58,037 nt of DNA from Verrucomicrobiota bacterium (lineage in GTDB: Bacteria > Verrucomicrobiota > Verrucomicrobiia > Opitutales > Opitutaceae), in the NCBI GenBank assembly GCA_016871595.1, contig VHCY01000005.1, forward strand, positions 1-58,037, written 5' to 3'. Position numbers and translations under genes: made by a program. Within the stretch, counting starts at the first letter, position 1, and each line of letters starts with the position of its first letter. Of this stretch, positions 52,464 to 58,037 are shown one piece after another. The notes beneath the pieces are model-generated. The model was given only the letters and a program-made list of their open reading frames with translations. It was not told where the DNA came from and did not search any database.

Positions 52464-54536
52464 ATGCCGTCGCGTCCGCCCTTCCGCCATCCGACCAAGG
52501 TCCTGCTGGTCGATGACGAGGCGCTGGTCGCCACCGCCGTCCGGGCGGCGCTCGCGGACCTGCCCGACCTCGAGTTCCACTTCTGCCAGGATTCGCGGCA
52601 GGCTCTCGCCGAGGCCCGTCGGCTCGGCCCCACCGTCATCCTGCAGGACTTGCTGATGCCGGATGTCGACGGCCTCGAGCTCCTCCGGCGCTACCGGGAG
52701 GACGAGGTCTTGCGCGGGGTTCCGGTGATCGTCGTCTCCGCCAAGGAGGACGCGCGCAGCAAGGCCCTCGCCTTCGAGCTCGGCGCGAGCGACTACCTCG
52801 TCAAGCTGCCCAACCGGGTCGAGCTGGTCGCACGGGTGAAGCACCACTCGGGCGCCTGCGTCAGCCGCCGCCAGCGCGACGAGGCGTTCGAGGCCCTGCG
52901 CGAGAGCGAGCAGGAACTGGCCGCCCGCAACGCGGAGTTGGTCGCGCTCAACGCCCGCCTCGAGGAGGCTACCCGCGCGAAATCCGAGTTTCTCGCCAAC
53001 ATGAGCCACGAGATCCGCACCCCGATGAACGGGGTGATCGGGATGACCGCGCTCCTGCTGGAGACGCCCCTCACCGGCGACCAGCGCACCTGCGTGGACA
53101 CGATCCGCAGCTGCGGTGAGAGCCTGCTCACGATCATCAACGACATCCTCGACTTCTCGAAGATCGAGGCGGGTCGCGTCGAGGTGGAGCAGCACCCCTA
53201 CGACCTCCGGCAGTGCATCGAGGACGCCTGCGAGCTGGTGGCCCCGCGCGCCGCGGAGAAGGGGCTCGACCTGGTCGTCCTCATCGCCCCGGGTACCCCG
53301 GAAACGGTGATTGGCGACGGTACCCGCCTGCGCCAGATCCTCGTCAACCTCGCCGTGAATGCGGTGAAGTTTACCCCCCGCGGACAGGTCGTGGTCGAGG
53401 CGCGAGCGGAGCCGGGGCCCGCGGCCGGCGCGGCGACGCTGCGCTTCGCGGTCCACGACACCGGCATCGGGGTCCCGGCGGACAAGCGGGACCGGCTCTT
53501 CCGCTCGTTCTCGCAGGTCGACAGCTCCACCACGCGCCAGTACGGCGGGACAGGCCTAGGCCTCGCGATCTGCAAGCGCCTCGCGGAGCTGCTCGGCGGC
53601 GGCATCGGCTTCGAGAGCGAGGAGGGCAAGGGATCCACGTTCTTTTTTCATGTGCAGGTGCGCCTCGGCGAGCCGCAGCGGCCGGTCTGGCAGACGGCGA
53701 CCGACCCGTTGCGTGGCCGGCGGATCCTAGTGGTGGATGACAACGCGGCGCAGCGCCGGCTCGTGCGCGAATGCGCCGGGATCTGGCAGGCCGAGGTCGT
53801 GGAGGCCACCAGCGTCGAGGAGGCCGCGGGCCTCCTGGCCCCGGCCGGAGACCGTGCGTTGGATGCGGTGGTCATCGACGGGGAACTGCTGGGGGCGGAT
53901 CCCGCCGCTGGCCTGGCTCGCCTCCGCGCCGGGGCGGCCACGGTACCCCCCGTACTGCTTTCCCTCGCGCGTCACCCTCGGGCAGGAGAACCGGGGGCCG
54001 GCGGCAGCGAAGTGTTTCTCGTCCGACCGGTGCGCCCCGCGGTGCTGTACGAGTGCCTGCTCCAAATGCTGGCGGAACGGTCCGCCCCCGCGGGCGGCGA
54101 TGGCGCCGCCAGTCGACCGCCCCGGCCGCTCGCGGCCCAGTTGCCGCTCCGCGTCCTCGTGGCGGACGACAACACGGTGAACCAGATGGTCGCGGTGATG
54201 ATGCTGAACCGGATGGGCTACGCCGCCGACGTCGTCGCCAACGGCATCGAGGTGCTCCGGGCGCTCGAGGTGAAGGTCTACGACCTCATCTTCCTCGATA
54301 TCCGGATGCCCGAGCTCGACGGCTACGATGTCGCCCGCCGGGTGCGGGAGCGCTGGGCCTCCCAGCCCGCGGGCCGTCCGCGGCTGGTCGCGGTCACCGG
54401 CAACGCGATGCAGGGCGAGCGCGAGCGCTGCCTCGGGGCGGGGATGGACGACTACGTTGCGAAGCCCTTCCGCCTCGATGACCTGCGCGTGATGCTCCAG
54501 CGCTGGGGGCGCCGGCCCGTCCCGGGCAAGCCCTAG
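52464..54536 (+). CDS. Hybrid histidine kinase with three receiver domains
   Basis: The 690-aa protein has, in order: a receiver at about residues 10-130 (LLVDDEALV; Asp62 in [15 protein letters not shown]), a short coiled coil, and the dimerisation domain with phospho-His182 ([12 protein letters not shown]). Next come an HATPase domain ([29 protein letters not shown]), a second receiver at about 415-540, and a third at about 565-685 with Asp612 ([11 protein letters not shown]). The second receiver keeps its acidic residues but has Arg (LVRPVRP) where the conserved Lys-Pro is expected, so it may be degenerate. There is no sensory or membrane domain; input probably comes through the N-terminal receiver. 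It may be co-transcribed with the sugar transporter. Confidence 0.92.
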   Translation: MPSRPPFRHPTKVLLVDDEALVATAVRAALADLPDLEFHFCQDSRQALAEARRLGPTVILQDLLMPDVDGLELLRRYREDEVLRGVPVIVVSAKEDARSKALAFELGASDYLVKLPNRVELVARVKHHSGACVSRRQRDEAFEALRESEQELAARNAELVALNARLEEATRAKSEFLANMSHEIRTPMNGVIGMTALLLETPLTGDQRTCVDTIRSCGESLLTIINDILDFSKIEAGRVEVEQHPYDLRQCIEDACELVAPRAAEKGLDLVVLIAPGTPETVIGDGTRLRQILVNLAVNAVKFTPRGQVVVEARAEPGPAAGAATLRFAVHDTGIGVPADKRDRLFRSFSQVDSSTTRQYGGTGLGLAICKRLAELLGGGIGFESEEGKGSTFFFHVQVRLGEPQRPVWQTATDPLRGRRILVVDDNAAQRRLVRECAGIWQAEVVEATSVEEAAGLLAPAGDRALDAVVIDGELLGADPAAGLARLRAGAATVPPVLLSLARHPRAGEPGAGGSEVFLVRPVRPAVLYECLLQMLAERSAPAGGDGAASRPPRPLAAQLPLRVLVADDNTVNQMVAVMMLNRMGYAADVVANGIEVLRALEVKVYDLIFLDIRMPELDGYDVARRVRERWASQPAGRPRLVAVTGNAMQGERERCLGAGMDDYVAKPFRLDDLRVMLQRWGRRPVPGKP

Positions 54537-55618
54537 CGGGTGGCGGCTGCGGCCGCCGGGAATCGGAGCTGGCTGAGGCGCACGGAGGTCTTGGCGCGGA
54601 CGCGGCCCGTGCCGTCGCGCACCTGCAGGGCCACCCGCGGGTCCGCCTGCTGCCAGTCGATCTCGATCCAGCCGAAGTGGTGGTCCATGCAGGCCTGGCC
54701 GATGCGGTTGCGGTTGGGCTCGAGGTTGTCCCACTCGGAGTTGATGCCGCTCGCGGTGAGGTCGTGGAGGGGGTAGCACTTTGGCGCCTTCAGGACCGAG
54801 ATCTCGCCCCAGTGCACGTCGCCGGAGAGGAACACCACCCCCTGCGCGCGCGTGCTGACGATCAGGTCCACCATCCGGTCCACCTCGGTGGGGAAATTGG
54901 TCCACGACTCCCAGCCGTTGTACTCGTGGCCGAACTGGATGCTGGTGCCGATCAGGCGCAGGTCGGCGGGTTCCTGCAGCCGCTCGCGCAGCCACGCCCA
55001 CTGCTCCGCGCCGAGAAAAGTGTTCTCCGGATTAGAGTCGGGCCGGTAGTCGTTCTTGTAGGAGGAGGTCGTGTTGCGGGTCAGCGGGCTGCGGAAAGTG
55101 CGCGTGTCGAGGAGGATCACCTGCAGCGTGCGCTTCCCGGCCGGGTCCGTGAAGCGGTAGCTCGTGTGGATGCCCGGGCGAGCTCGGCGGGGGCTGTCCG
55201 CCGGCTCCTGCCAGAAGCGCAGGAACACCTCCTTCGAGGCCTCCTTCATCGGATACTCGCGCCCGCCGTCATTCACCCCGTAATCGTGGTCGTCCCAGGT
55301 CGCGATCATCGGGACCTCCGCGCGGAGGGCCGCGAACGTGGGCTTGGCCGCGACCTGCCGGTACTTGGCCTCCAGGACCGCCATATCCTGGGTGTCCCCG
55401 TAGACGTTGTCGCCGAGCCAGATGAAGAGCTCCGGCTGGAGCTCGCGCACCATCTGCAGCACCGGCGCGGGGCGGTCCTGCTTCATGCACGAGCCGAGGG
55501 CGATCCGCGAGACGAGCGGATTCACGGCGGGGGCGGGCGCGGGCACGGGTGGCGTGGCGGCGGTCGCGGCGGCGAAGGAGGTCAGGAGCAAAAGGGCAAG
55601 GTGGGGGCGGGCGCGCAT
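54533..55618 (-). CDS. Alkaline phosphatase D-type metallophosphatase, secreted
   Basis: The 361-aa protein has a signal peptide ([19 protein letters not shown]) and the PhoD-like catalytic set: [57 protein letters not shown]. The Asp/His residues would bind metals. PhoD enzymes hydrolyse phosphomonoesters or diesters outside the cytoplasm. I start at [11 protein letters not shown], preceded by GTCCCCG. Its TAG stop overlaps that of the facing kinase gene within a single CTAG. Confidence 0.92.
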   Translation of the reverse strand: MRARPHLALLLLTSFAAATAATPPVPAPAPAVNPLVSRIALGSCMKQDRPAPVLQMVRELQPELFIWLGDNVYGDTQDMAVLEAKYRQVAAKPTFAALRAEVPMIATWDDHDYGVNDGGREYPMKEASKEVFLRFWQEPADSPRRARPGIHTSYRFTDPAGKRTLQVILLDTRTFRSPLTRNTTSSYKNDYRPDSNPENTFLGAEQWAWLRERLQEPADLRLIGTSIQFGHEYNGWESWTNFPTEVDRMVDLIVSTRAQGVVFLSGDVHWGEISVLKAPKCYPLHDLTASGINSEWDNLEPNRNRIGQACMDHHFGWIEIDWQQADPRVALQVRDGTGRVRAKTSVRLSQLRFPAAAAATR

Positions 55619-55746
55619 CGGGGACGAGGGGGAGTTCGCGGCGGAGCTTTTCCCCCGGGCGGCCACGGTGCAATCCGAACCACGCCGCGCGCGCGGTCAG
55701 CGGCGGCTTGCCGGCACCGGGGGGATCCCGCTTGCTCGGCGCCACT

Positions 55747-57390
55747 TTGGACACGCCCGCGTTCCCCCTCCCGCCGGATACCGCGACCGCCCCCCGCCCC
55801 CGCCGCGCGGGCTGGGCGGCCGCCGCCGTGCTGGTCGCGACGGTCTCCCTCACGGTGCTCGCCTTCCCGCCCTTCCGGGTGCCGGAGGCGGCCTACGCGT
55901 TGCTGTTTCCGGCCCTCTTCTGGGCCTACCACCGCCCGGCGTGGCGACTCTACCTGGGCACGATGTTCGCCGCCCAGGCGCTGGCCTGGACCGTGCTGCT
56001 CGGCTGGCTGCACCACGTCACCTGGCTGGGGTTGCTGCTGCTGGGGCCCTTCATCGGGGCGTGGGTCGGGGTCTGGTTCGTGGCGGCCCGCTGGGTGATG
56101 CCGCGCCTGCCGGGCCAGACCGCCCCGGTGCGTCTGCTGGCGGTGCTCGGCCTCGCGGGCGGCTGGGTGGTCGTGGAGTGGACCCGCTCCTGGCTGCTCG
56201 GCGGGTTCCCGTGGTTGCCGCTCTCCGCGAGCCAGTGGGAGCGGGTGAGCATCCTCCAGGTCGCACCGTACACGGGCGCCTACGGCATCTCCTTCGTGCT
56301 GGTGATGATGAACCTCGGTTTCGCCGCCTACGCGCACCGGCTCTTCCGCGAGCGCGCGACCGGCATCAACAAGCGGAGCCAGGAATTCTTCCTCGCCCTG
56401 TTCCTCCTCCTCACCTGCGTCTCCCTCCACCTCACGGAGGCCTTCAACCGCCGCGGCCAGACCGTGCCCGTCGGGCGCGTCGCGATCGTGCAGCCGAAGA
56501 TCGCCCAGGAGATCAAGTGGGACCCGCAGCGCGCGCCCGCCATCCTCGAGGTGCTGCGGCGGGTCACGCTCGAGGCCGCCGCGAGCCGGCCGGACCTCAT
56601 CCTGTGGCCGGAGGCGGTGACGCCGCTCGCCGTCCGCGGGGACGAGACGGTGCGGTTGTGGGTCGAGGGGCTGGTGCGCGAGGCCCGGGCGCCGCTGGTG
56701 CTCGGCTCGATCGCGATCGAGCAACCCGGCCAGCCCGGCGAATCCTGGCGCAACGGGGCGTTCCTGGTGACCCCCGCCGAGGGCGTGGCGCCGAACTATT
56801 ACGTGAAACGGCGGCTGGTGCCGTTCGGCGAATACGTGCCGCTGCGCCCGCTGATCGGGTGGATCGGCAAGTTCGTGCCCATCGGGGGGGACTTCGCGCC
56901 GGGCGAGACCTCCTCGCCCCTGCTCACGCCGGTGGCCGGGAGCGCGTTGGCCGCCGGGCCGCTCATCTGCTACGAGGATATTTTCCCGGGCCTCGCGCGG
57001 GGCAGCGTCCTCGGCGGTTCGGACCTGCTGGTCGTGCTGACCAACAACGGCTGGTTCGGCGAGGGCGGCGCGGCGGAACAGCACGCGGCCCACGCGGTGC
57101 TCCGGGCCGTCGAGACCCGGCGGCCCGTCCTGCGGTGCGGCAACGCCGGCTGGAGCGGCTGGATCGACGAGTTCGGGGTCATCCGCGCCCGGCTCACGGA
57201 CGAGGCCGGCAGCCTGTACTTCCGCGGTTTCCGGACCCTCGTGGTCACCCGTGATCCGCGCTGGATCGGCCGCTCCACGCCCTATGTCGCGTGGGGCGAC
57301 TGGTTCGTCCTGCTCAGCGCGGCGCTGGCGGCGGGCGCGGGGCTCCTGCTGCGGACCGCCCCGCGACCGCCTCCGGCCGGCGGCGCCTGA
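55747..57390 (+). CDS. lnt: Apolipoprotein N-acyltransferase
   Basis: The enzyme of about 547 aa transfers a third acyl chain to lipoproteins in the inner membrane. Several N-terminal membrane helices are followed by a nitrilase-fold domain with the catalytic triad Glu289 (WPEAVTP), Lys354 (YVKRRLVPFGEYVP) and Cys408 (ICYEDIFPG). Other marks are TRSWLLGGFPWLPLSASQW and a last helix near the C-terminus. The track ATG at 55549 overlaps the divergent phosphatase gene, and no later ATG precedes the first helix. I propose a TTG at 55747 (another TTG is at 55732), so the exact start is uncertain. Confidence 0.9.
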   Translation: MDTPAFPLPPDTATAPRPRRAGWAAAAVLVATVSLTVLAFPPFRVPEAAYALLFPALFWAYHRPAWRLYLGTMFAAQALAWTVLLGWLHHVTWLGLLLLGPFIGAWVGVWFVAARWVMPRLPGQTAPVRLLAVLGLAGGWVVVEWTRSWLLGGFPWLPLSASQWERVSILQVAPYTGAYGISFVLVMMNLGFAAYAHRLFRERATGINKRSQEFFLALFLLLTCVSLHLTEAFNRRGQTVPVGRVAIVQPKIAQEIKWDPQRAPAILEVLRRVTLEAAASRPDLILWPEAVTPLAVRGDETVRLWVEGLVREARAPLVLGSIAIEQPGQPGESWRNGAFLVTPAEGVAPNYYVKRRLVPFGEYVPLRPLIGWIGKFVPIGGDFAPGETSSPLLTPVAGSALAAGPLICYEDIFPGLARGSVLGGSDLLVVLTNNGWFGEGGAAEQHAAHAVLRAVETRRPVLRCGNAGWSGWIDEFGVIRARLTDEAGSLYFRGFRTLVVTRDPRWIGRSTPYVAWGDWFVLLSAALAAGAGLLLRTAPRPPPAGGA

Positions 57391-57411
57391 ACCCGGGGGC
57401 TTCCCGCCGGC

Positions 57412-58037
57412 TCAGCCCAGGGTGATCTCGCCCCGGGAGAGCCGGAGCAGGAAGAGCGCGGCGACCTGGGCCCGCGGCGCGATCGTGTCGGTGCGGATGA
57501 ATTCCCGGCTGCTGTGCAGGTGGTCGCCGATGGGCCCGAGGCCGTCGAGGTTGGGCAGGCCGTCGGCGGAGAGGAAATTGCCATCCGAGGCGCCGCCGGT
57601 GTGCACCCAGTCGAACGGGGGCAGCCCGACCGTGGCGGCGGCGTCGCGCCAGGCGGCGAACGCGCGTTCCTCGCGCGGCCCGCACTCCTTGGGCGGGCGG
57701 TTGAACCCACCCTTGAGCTCGAGGCGGAGCCCCTCCCGCCGGTTGACCTCGCCCGCGAGCTCGCCGAGGCGCCGCAGGAGGGCGTCGCGGTCGGCGGCGG
57801 TGGTGACGCGCAGGTCGAGCTCGGCCGCGGCCAGGTCAGGCACCACGTTGGTCGCGGGGCCGCCCCCGCGGATGTTGCCGACGTTGACCAGCACCCCGGG
57901 CAGTTCGGCTGGGAGGCGGCTGGCGGCGAGGAGGAATTCGGCGAGCGCGAGGATCGCGTTGCGGCCGTCGTTCGGGACCTTGGCCGCGTGGGCGGCGCGG
58001 CCGTGGGCGGTGGCCAGCATCCCGCCGGTGCCCTTCC
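57412..58037 (-). CDS. M20-family metallopeptidase (5' end outside window)
   Basis: This is the C-terminal part of an M20 peptidase or amidohydrolase. The frame is open to the window edge (EGTGG before the first visible Met), so the start is beyond it. Visible are the dimerisation-domain motif GRAAHAAKVPNDGRNAI, NVVPDLAAAELDLRVTT and the metal-ligand region TGGASDGNFL with GPIGDHLHSSREFI at the end. This looks like a glutamate-carboxypeptidase-type subgroup. The N-terminal metal ligands are not visible. Confidence 0.88.
   Translation of the reverse strand, partial: KGTGGMLATAHGRAAHAAKVPNDGRNAILALAEFLLAASRLPAELPGVLVNVGNIRGGGPATNVVPDLAAAELDLRVTTAADRDALLRRLGELAGEVNRREGLRLELKGGFNRPPKECGPREERAFAAWRDAAATVGLPPFDWVHTGGASDGNFLSADGLPNLDGLGPIGDHLHSSREFIRTDTIAPRAQVAALFLLRLSRGEITLG

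Overview
The window is about 58 kb of uniformly GC-rich, densely packed chromosomal DNA from a Gram-negative bacterium. Gene content points to Verrucomicrobiota, most likely Opitutaceae or a close relative. The evidence is a VPDSG-CTERM-like exosortase substrate, a cytochrome c/DUF6797-type protein, a TonB-dependent receptor of the type abundant in Opitutales, an SMC protein, a menaquinone pathway, and several conserved hypothetical genes with that flavour. The taxonomic call is inference from gene content; there is no rRNA in the window. I found no tRNA, rRNA, CRISPR array, prophage or insertion sequence.

Layout. 1-4.5 kb: 3' part of a TonB receptor, two coupled YkgJ-type Cys-cluster proteins and a left-handed beta-helix acyltransferase. 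4.5-10.1 kb: trpS, then a minus-strand operon trpC-rsmA-secreted protein-GNAT, then mazG and a XerC/D recombinase. 10.1-11.1 kb: an exosortase-substrate gene with a striking AT-rich upstream region carrying an operator-like palindrome. 11.1-16.8 kb: metG, menF, menD and convergent menB, with a palindromic interspersed repeat at the menD/menB junction. 16.9-23.4 kb: kup potassium transporter, a DUF1080 protein, a DEAD-box helicase with a DbpA-type RNA-binding tail, and a large sodium:solute symporter. 23.5-25.5 kb: minus-strand dapF-like gene, a 30-codon membrane ORF absent from the ORF track, an ECF sigma factor and a very short putative anti-sigma. 25.6-28.9 kb: two coupled amidohydrolases and a conserved protein of unknown function. 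29-31.4 kb: sppA and sufT. 31.4-32.9 kb: a second ECF sigma factor with a membrane protein and a membrane-anchored periplasmic protein, organised like sigma/anti-sigma/sensor modules and preceded by a good ECF-type promoter. 33.1-39.1 kb: leuA, yraN and smc. 39.2-45.4 kb: cytochrome c/DUF6797 protein coupled to an L,D-transpeptidase, glutamate dehydrogenase and a membrane protein. 45.4-48.8 kb: secreted coiled-coil protein, phosphate transporter Pit and its DUF47 partner. 48.9-54.5 kb: a complete sugar ABC transporter followed by a multi-receiver hybrid histidine kinase. 54.5-58 kb: PhoD-like phosphatase, lnt and the 3' part of an M20 peptidase.

Most of the window is housekeeping. The items most worth follow-up are: (1) a DapF homologue in which both catalytic cysteines are serine; (2) the sigma/membrane/periplasmic module with its TGTAAC-N17-CGTC promoter; (3) the AT-rich regulatory region before the exosortase substrate; (4) the unannotated 30-aa membrane ORF; and (5) a window-wide translation-start pattern in which most starts follow a C-rich tract rather than a Shine-Dalgarno sequence, while coupled genes repeatedly start with GTG inside a GTGA overlap.
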